DNA of 64,000 nucleotides from NCBI RefSeq assembly GCF_029945685.1, contig NZ_JAQSDA010000009.1:1-64000 (forward strand), given 5' to 3'. Positions within the stretch are counted from its first letter, which is position 1. Every line of letters begins with the position of its first letter. The stretch comes from Polaromonas sp. Its GTDB lineage: Bacteria; Pseudomonadota; Gammaproteobacteria; Burkholderiales; Burkholderiaceae_C. Shown here one piece after another: positions 42,916 to 50,953 of this stretch. The notes beneath the pieces were generated by a model that worked only from the letters and a program-made list of their open reading frames with translations, did no database searches and had not been told where the DNA came from. The translations under genes and the position numbers were made by a program.

Positions 42916-45436
42916 ACGTCCCCACCTTGTACTGAAAAAATCATCTAAGGCCCAGCCATTTACGGCTCCGTCAGCAGGTGGCGGCGGGACGCCCGAGGTG
43001 CCCAAGCTTGACCGAGCCCAGCACGGTGCCGGGCTACAGGCACAGTTGCAGGCTCTTAAGCCGACTGCTCAGCAAGCCGTGGAGGTACAGACAGAGCAAG
43101 GACTTCAGAGTGGCTTAGGGTTGCAAATTCAGTTTGTTGGTATACCGAATGTCGAACTCGCATTTGAAAGTCTCGGTAATGAACGCAGTCGCAATCCAGG
43201 CAAACAGATTGAAGTACTGAGTGTTCGAGCCGATGGTAATTCGACTGTTGCCAACGTCTTTGTGCCCGACGGTAAGCTTGATCACTTTGAGAAATACATT
43301 GCCGAGTATCTGGATGCCAAGACAGACAAAAATGGCAAGCTGATCGACCACAGTACGTTGCTCAACGCGATCTCATCCATTCGCAATGCTGAACTTCGCG
43401 GGCTCTGGACCGATTTGCCCGACCTGCTTCCTCAGGATATGGCCGAGAAGTTTTGGTGGGAAGTTTGGCTTCCCGTTCGTGGCCAGCGAAGCAACGTGGT
43501 CGAGGATTTTCGAAAGTTAGCAGGGCTAGCTGAATGCAAAGTTAGCGCCCACCAGATCAACTTCCCCGAACGAACCGTTGTCCTGATGTTCGGGTCGCAA
43601 CAGCAGCTCTCAACCTCTGTAATGACGCTCAATTGTGTGGCAGAACTTCGCCGTGCGAAGGAGACCGCAGAGTTCTTTGACGGAATGGTTCCGCTTGAGC
43701 AACAAAATTGGGTTGATGAAACGTTGGCTCGATTAACTGTAGCGCCGGAACACGAGGCAACGCCCCATGTCTGCCTCTTGGATTCCGGAGTGAATCGAGG
43801 ACATCCTCTGCTGGCGCCGTTCCTCACCACCGCAGACCTACACTCAGTTGAACCTGCGTGGGGTGTTGACGACACGGCGAATCATGGCTCTGGGTTGGCT
43901 GGACTTGTGGCGCTGGGGGATTTGGCAGACGCGTTGGCCTCAGATGGCCCTGTGGTGGTCCAGCATCGTTTGGAATCAGTGAAGTTGACCCCCGAACAGG
44001 GCGCTAACGATGGAGATTCCAGACATCATGGCTACCTGTTCGCGGAGGCCGTTTCCCGGCCCGAAGTTGCTGCACCCATGCGTCTACGTGTATTTACCTC
44101 CGCGGTGACATCTAGCGATGACCGTGATCGAGGCCGTCCGTCCGCCTGGTCTTCGACCGTGGACCGCCTTGCTGCTGACTATGATGGCAACGGTGAATTT
44201 CCACGTCTGTTTGTTCTGTGCGCAGGCAATACTGAAGATCAACACTCTTGGAGTACCTACCCAGCAAGTTTGAGTACTAGTGGCATCCGAGACCCCGGTC
44301 AAGCCTGGAATGCGATCACGGTCGGTGCTTTTACCGAAAAGGTGAAGATCACCGAAGCCGATGCCCAAGGTTTTTCCCCTGTTGCGCTCAGTGGTGGGCT
44401 TAGTCCATATACGCGCACGTCGGCGGACTGGAGTAGCGCTTGGCCATTGAAACCTGAGGTGGTCTTTGAAGGCGGAAACGCTGGCAAGGATGCTTTGGGT
44501 GCTATTGGGATCTCCAGTCTCCATTTGCTGACAACCCACAATCAGCCGATTGACCGCTTGTTTGCCACGACCAATGCGACAAGCGCTGCTTCTGCGTTGG
44601 GCGCACGTATGGCTGGGCAACTGATTGCGGCTTACCCTGCCTTTCGTCCCGAGACCATCCGTGCATTAATTGTCCATTCAGCGGAATGGACAGATCAGAT
44701 GCGTGCCACTTATTTGCCCGCCCATGGATCTGCAACCAAAGCGGACCACGTAAAGATAATTCGGCATTGCGGCTGGGGCGCACCGCAATTGGATAGAGCG
44801 CTTTGGAGCGCGGGTAACTCGCTCACCTTGGTAGTTGAGGATCAACTACACCCTTACCAGAAGGTTAAAGAAAAGGGTGTCGTCAGCAAAGACATGAATC
44901 TTCATTCCCTGCCGTGGCCGAAGGAGCAATTGCAGGCGCTGCCGCCCGACAGCAAAGTGGAACTGCGTATCACTTTGTCATACTTCATCGAGCCGAATCC
45001 TTCGGCTCGTGGCACTGCTTCTAAGTTCTACTATCCGTCTCATCGCCTTAGGTTTGATGTTCAACGCTCACTGGACGCAACAACCGAAGACTTCGTTGCC
45101 CGCATCAATGCAGCGGCCGAGCGGGAGGACGATGACGACGCGATTGACCCCAAAGACCCAGACTGGCTCTTGGGAGATCGTCAGCGCCACCGCGGATCAT
45201 TGCACCAGGACATCTGGCGAGGTACCGCTGCTGAACTAGCAAGTCGGGGCTTCATTGCTGTCTACCCGGCTAAGGGTTGGTGGCGTACACGCCCAGCCCA
45301 AGAACGCTATAACCTGCCTGCACGTTACAGTCTCATCGTGTCTATCCGTACTGGAGAGACAGACGTGGATCTCTACACCCCGGTTGCCCAACAAATTGCC
45401 GCGCAAGTCGCAGTGCCTGTTGTTGTGAGCACCTGA
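42893..45436 (+). CDS. Subtilisin-like S8 protease of an IetAS-type defence pair (IetS-like)
   Basis: 847 residues. An N-terminal region of about 285 residues without recognised motifs is followed by a subtilase domain with catalytic D297 (LLDSGVN), H331 (NHGSGLAGL) and S564 (ATSAASALGA). Spacing and motif contexts are those of the S8 family, and the triad is intact, so it should be active. A C-terminal extension of about 250 residues follows. No signal peptide is seen, so it acts in the cytoplasm, consistent with a defence or regulated-toxicity role under the ATPase encoded by the overlapping upstream gene. Confidence 0.8.
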   Translation: MPEQAQDKRPHLVLKKSSKAQPFTAPSAGGGGTPEVPKLDRAQHGAGLQAQLQALKPTAQQAVEVQTEQGLQSGLGLQIQFVGIPNVELAFESLGNERSRNPGKQIEVLSVRADGNSTVANVFVPDGKLDHFEKYIAEYLDAKTDKNGKLIDHSTLLNAISSIRNAELRGLWTDLPDLLPQDMAEKFWWEVWLPVRGQRSNVVEDFRKLAGLAECKVSAHQINFPERTVVLMFGSQQQLSTSVMTLNCVAELRRAKETAEFFDGMVPLEQQNWVDETLARLTVAPEHEATPHVCLLDSGVNRGHPLLAPFLTTADLHSVEPAWGVDDTANHGSGLAGLVALGDLADALASDGPVVVQHRLESVKLTPEQGANDGDSRHHGYLFAEAVSRPEVAAPMRLRVFTSAVTSSDDRDRGRPSAWSSTVDRLAADYDGNGEFPRLFVLCAGNTEDQHSWSTYPASLSTSGIRDPGQAWNAITVGAFTEKVKITEADAQGFSPVALSGGLSPYTRTSADWSSAWPLKPEVVFEGGNAGKDALGAIGISSLHLLTTHNQPIDRLFATTNATSAASALGARMAGQLIAAYPAFRPETIRALIVHSAEWTDQMRATYLPAHGSATKADHVKIIRHCGWGAPQLDRALWSAGNSLTLVVEDQLHPYQKVKEKGVVSKDMNLHSLPWPKEQLQALPPDSKVELRITLSYFIEPNPSARGTASKFYYPSHRLRFDVQRSLDATTEDFVARINAAAEREDDDDAIDPKDPDWLLGDRQRHRGSLHQDIWRGTAAELASRGFIAVYPAKGWWRTRPAQERYNLPARYSLIVSIRTGETDVDLYTPVAQQIAAQVAVPVVVST

Positions 45437-45810
45437 CTGCCTTTTAGAACTAAGTTGCTGGAAAGCAATCCCGGATCTTGCTGATTAGCCTTGAAGCGTC
45501 CCGATCTTGATGCCATGGACGAAAGACTGATTCCAAGGTTTTTCAGGCACATATAACCAGCACATAGCAGGGCGACTTGACGTGATGGCCAAGGATCATC
45601 TTGGCGGCGAATTGCCCCTGCCGCTGGTCTGCCTGACACGACGGTCTAATTGCAATTTGTCGCTGTACCAGATACCCAAGTTCGCGCGCCTTTCTCCTAT
45701 GTAACTCGATCTAGCTCGACCTAGCCAAGCGCTAGGCCGGGCTTTATGCCGTCCCGTCTGTTTCCGTAAAAAAAGGAGCCATCAACCCCAACCACTTTCA
45801 AGGAGTACAT
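45437..45810. other. Non-coding spacer after the IetAS-like pair
   Basis: 374 bases. No gene is recognised. A short inverted repeat CCTAGC/GCTAGG at about 45719-45735 may be a weak terminator. CAAGGAG at about 45800 is the ribosome site of the next gene. The boundary between the defence pair and the plasmid-like block probably falls here. Confidence 0.35.
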
Positions 45811-46374
45811 ATGGATTTCAAACCCTACAGCCCACCCAACGAAGGCACAAGCCTCCTGACGGTGGACCGCGATCTTTGTTGGCGCATCAACCCGAGAGGT
45901 TTGGTAACCCCAGCCGTTATTGGCGCTGTCTGCTGGGCCAGCAACAACTTCTCCATTTCGGATCGTCAACACCAGGCCGTACTTTCTGGCCTGGGCTTGG
46001 AGTACCACCGGCTACCCGGCGGCGCCACCGTTCTGCAGCCCCAGCCGCAGTACCGCCTCCCTCCAGCAACTGACAATGCAGCAGACGAGTACTTCAACCT
46101 CACCAGCCCCCAGCTACCCTTGCATCACTACGACGCCGTCGAGGTGTATCCCTGCGTGGAAGGCGAGGGCGGTATTGAGCGCTTTGAGGCCAATGAACAT
46201 CCGGCCAATGCTCATCCGCATTTCTGGAGCGTGGCCTTGCACCTGGAAGTTGGGCACATCGAAACCATTGCTGACTTCCCCGGCAGGGCCCAGGCCGACG
46301 GCTTCGGCGACCTAATGCGGCAGATTCTCCGCTCCGCGCGCATAGCACAAGGTTTGGCTACTTCCCACGTGTAA
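45811..46374 (+). CDS. Hypothetical protein of the mobile block
   Basis: 187 residues, not recognised. AAGGAG lies 6 bases before the ATG, so it is probably translated. The sequence is soluble, without signal peptide or membrane segment; DLCWRINPRGLVTPAVIGAVCWASNNFSIS is the most hydrophobic part. The C-terminal half has scattered His residues (HHYDAVE, HPHFWSVALHLEVGHIE). It opens a set of same-direction genes that runs to 50374 and includes a DUF932 protein and a YqaJ-like protein, a mix typical of plasmids and integrative elements. Confidence 0.55.
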   Translation: MDFKPYSPPNEGTSLLTVDRDLCWRINPRGLVTPAVIGAVCWASNNFSISDRQHQAVLSGLGLEYHRLPGGATVLQPQPQYRLPPATDNAADEYFNLTSPQLPLHHYDAVEVYPCVEGEGGIERFEANEHPANAHPHFWSVALHLEVGHIETIADFPGRAQADGFGDLMRQILRSARIAQGLATSHV

Positions 46375-46544
46375 TCCGGCCAGCCCCAGTGGTTGGCAAA
46401 CCTCGCCTCGTCACGCCGCAATGGCCGGCATGTCCCGTTCTCGCCTTTCCCCTTAACGAACCATCTGAATCTGCGCCCAAGCGGAGGTCAAGTCACGTCC
46501 GCCACCAGCCAGAAACCCAATCAACCCTACCTAGGAGACCCAAT

Positions 46545-46934
46545 GTGAGATACGCCCCCCACCTCAGCCACCAGGAACTGGAACGTTACGCCTTTCTTGC
46601 CGATGACGGCCTGACAGCCGCACTGGCAGAAACAGCCGACGATCTTGAACAGCAGAACCTCGAATACTTCAACAGCCAGGATGCCCTCAAAACCCAAGCC
46701 TTCGAAGCCGGAAAGCTCGAAGGCCTGGGCGAGGACGTCCAGGCCGCCATCACTGGGCTGACGCAGGAGGCAACAGCGCTGCGCGACCAGCTGGGCAAAG
46801 CCATTGCGCTGCTCGGCACCTGCCACGCCTGGCTACAGGGCGAGCAAACCAAAACCATCAAAGGCCGCCGTCAGGCAGCACACTCCCTGGCCAACCAGAT
46901 GGCCAGCCAGGGTATGGGTTACCCCCGGCACTGA
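46545..46934 (+). CDS. Small helical protein of the mobile block
   Basis: 129 residues from GTG 46545, which has AGGAG 7 bases upstream; the frame extends to 46389 but that part is unlikely. It is rich in Ala, Leu, Glu and Gln, with a pattern that predicts a long coiled coil (about 15-100: ALAETADDLEQQNLEYFN ... LTQEATALRDQLGKA). No family is recognised. Confidence 0.55.
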   Translation: MRYAPHLSHQELERYAFLADDGLTAALAETADDLEQQNLEYFNSQDALKTQAFEAGKLEGLGEDVQAAITGLTQEATALRDQLGKAIALLGTCHAWLQGEQTKTIKGRRQAAHSLANQMASQGMGYPRH

Positions 46935-47018
46935 CTCCGCACTTCTTCCCCGTCCGCTTGCCGCCATTCATTCAGTAGTCCTGTCCCTATTCCTATCCCT
47001 ATTTTTAAGCAAGGAATC

Positions 47019-47159
47019 ATGCTCATCAACAGCTCTGCCCTCGAAACCCTGGGCGCCTTTGCCATCGCCTTCTTTGGCGGCATCGTCTGCGGCCTGGGCC
47101 TTGTACGTTACGGCCGCTACGTCCGCAAAGACGCGCGTCGCGGCTACACCGCCGTCTGA
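47019..47159 (+). CDS. 46-residue single-span membrane protein
   Basis: A short frame with AAGGAA 3-8 bases before its ATG. It encodes one glycine-rich membrane helix (about 8-28, GAFAIAFFGGIVCGLGLV) followed by a basic tail (RYGRYVRKDARRGY). Basic residues after the helix predict a cytoplasmic C-terminus. It lies between two other genes of unknown function in the same direction. No homologue is recognised. Confidence 0.5.
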   Translation: MLINSSALETLGAFAIAFFGGIVCGLGLVRYGRYVRKDARRGYTAV

Positions 47160-47226
47160 TCTTCACTTCTCATTTCCGCCTTCCACGCGCTTTCCCCTCC
47201 ACCAACCCACTTCCAGGTAAACCTCA

Positions 47227-47715
47227 ATGAGCTACTTCCAATTCTTCAACCGCAGGGCCAGGCCTTTGGCCTCCATTTGCCCCAATTGCAACCATGAGGA
47301 CGGGCGCAACCGCAACTTGGCTCGTCGCGTAGGCGGGACCGTCGGTGGCATCGCCGGGTCCGCTGCCGGCGTCGCCGGCATCCTGAGCGCCGCCCGGCTT
47401 GGCATGACCGTCGGTGCAATCGCAGGCCCGGTCGGCTCCGTGATGACCGGCCTTGCCGCGGCAACCCTGCGCGGCATCATCGGCGGCACTATCGGCTGCG
47501 AAATTGGCTCTTCGCTGGGCGGACTTATTGACCACCACGTCCTGGAGTCCGACCGCTGCAAGCACTGTGGCTTCCCGCATGGCCACGATGTCGCTTCTCA
47601 GCGACGCCTGAACCATTCGCCATGGCCCAACACACCCCATTACCCGATGGGGTCGCATGACGATGATCCGGATCTTGACGAGGAATTCCCGGACGGCGCG
47701 CCGCTTCCTGGCTGA
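47227..47715 (+). CDS. Glycine-zipper membrane protein with two CxxC pairs
   Basis: 162 residues. An N-terminal CPNC (about 18-21) and a later CKHC (about 111-114) flank a long Gly/Ala-rich hydrophobic region (about 35-100) with repeated GxxxG spacing (GGTVGGIAGSAAGVAG, GAIAGPVGSVMTG). The four Cys could form one zinc site if the hydrophobic part is a hairpin in the membrane. The C-terminal tail is acidic (DDDPDLDEEFPD). No family is recognised; the layout resembles membrane-active glycine-zipper proteins. It lies just after the 46-residue membrane protein. Confidence 0.55.
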   Translation: MSYFQFFNRRARPLASICPNCNHEDGRNRNLARRVGGTVGGIAGSAAGVAGILSAARLGMTVGAIAGPVGSVMTGLAAATLRGIIGGTIGCEIGSSLGGLIDHHVLESDRCKHCGFPHGHDVASQRRLNHSPWPNTPHYPMGSHDDDPDLDEEFPDGAPLPG

Positions 47716-47881
47716 ACGTCAGAAGGGCCTTCAGCGTCCCAGCTGACCCGGCCTACCACCTGACGTTGCGCGTCGTTCTGCTCCTCCGTTTCTCCCTTCT
47801 CTCTCCCCACCAACCCCAGTCGTTTCTGAATCTGCCTGACCGCAGAGGCCCAGTCACGCTTGAAATTTATGAAAGCAACGC

Positions 47882-48862
47882 ATGGCACACCAAATTGAAA
47901 AAATGGCCTATGTCGGCGACACCCCCTGGCACGCTCTCGGCAGCCACTTACCGGCCAAACAACCCCTGGAGGTCTGGGCCCAGAAAGCCGGCATGGACTG
48001 GAAAATCTGCGAAACCCCAGTCCGCTTCGTTGCTGCTGAAAAGCACGCTGAATCAGGCGGTCAGGGCAACATGCTGGCCTTTGAAGACCAGAAAGTCCTT
48101 TACCGCAGTGACAACCACAAAGCCCTGTCCGTCGTCTCCAAGCGGTACAAGGTCGTTCAGCCCCGCGCCGTCCTGGAGTTCTATAGAGATCTCACCCAAG
48201 CCTCCGGTTATGAGCTGGAAACGGCGGGAGTCCTCAAGGAAGGGCGCAAGTTCTGGGCGCTAGCTCGCACAGGCAAGGAGACCAAGCTCCGCGGCAACGA
48301 CCTGGTCCAAGGCTACATCCTTCTGGCCACATCCTGCGACGGCACCCTGGCCACGGTCGCGACTCACACCACCGTGCGTGTCGTGTGTGCCAACACCCTG
48401 GCTGTCGCCCTGGACAACGCCCGGGGCGCCGTCAAGGTACCCCACAGCACCACTTTCGATCCGGCCCAGGTCAAGTCCCAGCTCGGCATTGCCGTCTCCC
48501 AGTGGGACGGCTTCATGGGCCGCATGAAGGAGCTGACTGACTGCAAGGTCAATGACGCCGCAGCTGAGAAGTTCCTGCGAAGGCTGATCTGCCAGACCGA
48601 TGCGCCTGTCAGCGCCAATGAACGCCTGAGTCAGGCACGTGCCCTCAAAACTGTCCAGAGCCTCTTTGCCGGGGAGGGCCGGGGCGCTGACCTGACGTCC
48701 GCAAAAGGTACCGCCTGGGGTCTGCTCAACGCGGTGACGCAGTTTGTCGACCACGAGCGCCGGGCCCGCAGCCAGGACTACCGCCTGGACTCTGCGTGGT
48801 TTGGCGCTGGCGCCCTGCTTAAAGAGAGGGCCCTTGGGCAGGCGTTGGCTTTGGTGGATTGA
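47882..48862 (+). CDS. DUF932 (phage/plasmid-like protein, TIGR03299 type)
   Basis: 326 residues. It matches the DUF932 family of plasmid, ICE and phage proteins: the N-terminal AYVGDTPWHALG, the central YKVVQP...EFY, and TTVRVVCANTLAVAL are typical. The biochemical role of the family is unknown; it is often near recombination genes. Here a YqaJ-like gene follows, after a hairpin at 48915-48950. Confidence 0.8.
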   Translation: MAHQIEKMAYVGDTPWHALGSHLPAKQPLEVWAQKAGMDWKICETPVRFVAAEKHAESGGQGNMLAFEDQKVLYRSDNHKALSVVSKRYKVVQPRAVLEFYRDLTQASGYELETAGVLKEGRKFWALARTGKETKLRGNDLVQGYILLATSCDGTLATVATHTTVRVVCANTLAVALDNARGAVKVPHSTTFDPAQVKSQLGIAVSQWDGFMGRMKELTDCKVNDAAAEKFLRRLICQTDAPVSANERLSQARALKTVQSLFAGEGRGADLTSAKGTAWGLLNAVTQFVDHERRARSQDYRLDSAWFGAGALLKERALGQALALVD

Positions 48863-48914
48863 GCACCGGCCCGACAGAGGCCTCCGCCTTGGCCGGGTTT
48901 CGTCATCACGTCAT

Positions 48915-48950
48915 AGCCCCGCCCGAGCAGATCGGACGGGGGCTTCTTAT
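48915..48950 (+). terminator. Hairpin after the DUF932 gene
   Basis: AGCCCC-G-CCCGA pairs with TCGGACGGGGGCT around a short loop, followed by TTCTTATTT. It lies about 55 bases past the DUF932 stop and is likely a terminator. Confidence 0.6.
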
Positions 48951-48984
48951 TTAAGAAGAAACAATTCAACCTAAAGGAGTTCAC

Positions 48985-49689
48985 ATGCGCACTACATTTG
49001 CGTCTGTACGGTCGGAGCGGGCAAGACCTGCCTTGGAATTGGTCAATACAAGTCAACCAGCTCTTGTTGAGCAGATGGTGACTGGGCAGGCAGGCATCAC
49101 CGCGTCGGAGGCCGCAGCAGCAGTGGGCTGCGATCCCACCAGGTCCGCCATGGACCTCTGGCGTGAGAAGACAGGGCGACAGCCCGAACCTTCCCATCCA
49201 GCGCCGCACGATGAAACTCATCCCGGCTACTGGAAGACTCTCTTGGAGCCCTTGCTAGCAGCGGTCTACACCAAGCGGACGGGTCGCCGGCTCAGGCGCG
49301 TAAACCACGTTCTGTGCCATCCCAGCCATCCCTGGATGCAAGCACACATGGGCTGGGAAGTCATGGACGCGCCAGGAGCACAGATTCTTCAATGCCTGAG
49401 CGTCGGGGAAAACGAGATGCCTTGGTGGCGGGATGGCGTGCCGGCACACTTGCGGCTCAACGTCCAGCACCTGTTGGCAGTCACGGGGGCCTCTGCTGCT
49501 GACATGGCCGTGTTGATGTGCGGCCAGGCGCTGCAGATTCACCGGGTGGAGCGGGACGAGTCACTGATCAAGCAACTGATTCTGCGGGAGCGCAACTTCT
49601 GGCGTTACGTCGAGTTGAACGAGCCGCCTCCAGGCGCCCTGGCTACACCACGACTTACAGGGCTATGCGGTGGCCATGGCTCATCTTGA
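48985..49689 (+). CDS. YqaJ-type recombinase/exonuclease homologue with degenerate active site
   Basis: 234 residues; AAAGGAG lies before the ATG. The pattern GITASEAAAAVGCDP, LWREKTGR, LLEPLLAAVYTKRTGRR and HPSHPWMQAHMGWEV follows the YqaJ viral recombinase family (lambda-exonuclease fold). The family uses an Asp soon after the HPxxPW motif and an ExK motif; here the expected Asp is W or nearby residues (MGWEVMD) and the ExK place reads LQCLSVG. So catalysis is doubtful. It may act as a DNA-binding protein or be decaying. The next gene overlaps its end by 14 bases. Confidence 0.65.
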   Translation: MRTTFASVRSERARPALELVNTSQPALVEQMVTGQAGITASEAAAAVGCDPTRSAMDLWREKTGRQPEPSHPAPHDETHPGYWKTLLEPLLAAVYTKRTGRRLRRVNHVLCHPSHPWMQAHMGWEVMDAPGAQILQCLSVGENEMPWWRDGVPAHLRLNVQHLLAVTGASAADMAVLMCGQALQIHRVERDESLIKQLILRERNFWRYVELNEPPPGALATPRLTGLCGGHGSS

Positions 49690-50374
49690 ACACTTGTTTG
49701 CCGCCGGACTGCGCTTTGATACCGAGATCCAGTATCTGGCCCGCCACGGTGAAAGGCTGGTGTACGAGAACCTGCCGATCTGCCAGTCGGACTCACCTCA
49801 AACCTGCGCGCTGTCCAGCCTGACTCAATGCATCGCAGTTCTTGGCCAGCTTCCCGTGAGGGATGTCAAGGATCTAGGTCGAGCCGTTCAGAGAATCTGG
49901 ATCCAACGGCACCAGCCCAGCGAGCGTCAAGAGCAAGGCGAGGTGACCCCGGACAGCTTGATGACGGTCATCGAGGCCCTCTGCACAGCCCGTGCTGAGG
50001 TACACCTGTCCGGTAGCGGTGACGATCTGGGAATGGTCGCCCACCGCGCGCTGCGGGCAGGGCAGGTCAGCCTGTTGCAGTTCGAAACAGCCCGGGCCTG
50101 CCGGTGGGCGATGGTGACAGGCGTGGAGCTGGACCGCAAGGATCTGGCGTCTGGGATGAAAAGCCAAAGCCGGGCGCTGTTGTTGCTCGATTCCAGCGCA
50201 AGCCGGCCTTGGGCTTGTGCGCACAATGTAAGGGTCGAACTCCAGGCTGCAGCCGGCAAGGCGGTGCGGGCAAGTCCCGGTTTCCCACTCAATTGCCGGC
50301 ACCTGACGGGGGAAGCCTGTGCGGTGCGTTTGCGCAGTCTGATTGTGATGCGCGCATCAAAGGAATCGGGCTAG
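49676..50374 (+). CDS. Hypothetical protein of the mobile block
   Basis: 232 residues, not recognised. It overlaps the end of the YqaJ-like gene, so the two are probably translated together. The sequence is soluble and mostly helical in the middle (about 75-160), with no catalytic motif I know; Cys residues are frequent. A GTG at 49670 is an alternative start. Its end faces the XRE regulator on the other strand 17 bases away. Confidence 0.5.
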   Translation: MAHLEHLFAAGLRFDTEIQYLARHGERLVYENLPICQSDSPQTCALSSLTQCIAVLGQLPVRDVKDLGRAVQRIWIQRHQPSERQEQGEVTPDSLMTVIEALCTARAEVHLSGSGDDLGMVAHRALRAGQVSLLQFETARACRWAMVTGVELDRKDLASGMKSQSRALLLLDSSASRPWACAHNVRVELQAAAGKAVRASPGFPLNCRHLTGEACAVRLRSLIVMRASKESG

Positions 50375-50391
50375 CTGCAGCAACTGTCGCT

Positions 50392-50697
50392 TCAGCGTTT
50401 CCTGACCGGGTAGGGCCGGGCGGTGCGCGGTGCGCGGGTCACCGTGACGTCCAGCCCCCGCTCCCGAGGCAGGTCGGGGTTCAGAAGCTCCCCGGCGGGT
50501 GTTCCAAGGGCCTTAGCCAGCAACTCGATATTGTCGATCGAGATGTTGCGCAGGCCGCGCTCCAGCGTACCCACAAAGGTGCGGTCCAGTTCGGCCTCAT
50601 CGGCCAGGCGTTCCTGGGACATCCCGGCATCAATGCGGACCAGGCGGACATTTCGGGCAAACACCAGGCGAAGGGAGAGGGCGGGAGCTTTGGGCAT
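50392..50697 (-). CDS. XRE-family transcriptional regulator
   Basis: 101 residues from the ATG at 50697, with AGGA about 10 bases upstream. The HTH is at about 10-65 (LVRIDAGMSQERLADEAELDRTFVGTLERGLRNISIDNIELLAKALG), the classic XRE/Cro pattern. The frame is open to 50811 but the upstream part is not HTH-like. It probably represses its own gene or the divergent lipoprotein gene; a perfect inverted repeat lies in the shared upstream region. Confidence 0.8.
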   Translation of the reverse strand: MPKAPALSLRLVFARNVRLVRIDAGMSQERLADEAELDRTFVGTLERGLRNISIDNIELLAKALGTPAGELLNPDLPRERGLDVTVTRAPRTARPYPVRKR

Positions 50698-50840
50698 GCC
50701 GTCTATCCTGCAGATATGAGGTATTTGATACCACGGTGTTTGAAGCTCTTTAAAATCCGGAATTTGGGCTTGGCGGTCTGTTAAATCCAGGCATTTTTGA
50801 AGATCAGACATGCACTGTCGTCAAAAAAGGAGATTTAAAA

Positions 50841-50856
50841 GCATCTTTATAGATGC
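50841..50856. promoter_or_regulatory. Perfect 6-4-6 inverted repeat between the XRE gene and the lipoprotein gene
   Basis: GCATCT-TTAT-AGATGC. It lies upstream of both divergent genes and is a candidate operator for the XRE protein. No binding data. Confidence 0.4.
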
Positions 50857-50953
50857 TCGAAACAAGCGAACCCGTTTTGCCTGGCTCCTGTAGCCCGTCA
50901 TTACGGGTTGGGAGAGGCCTCACAGGCACAACAAAACTCAATAGGAAAAACAC

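Noticed and set aside
41863-45436. BREX- or Lon-like system
   Set aside because: The protease has an Asp-His-Ser subtilase triad, not a Lon Ser-Lys dyad, and no BREX methylase or PglZ gene is near.
45373-45639. Minus-strand 88-codon frame after the protease gene
   Set aside because: No ribosome site or family motif and it overlaps the protease 3' end.
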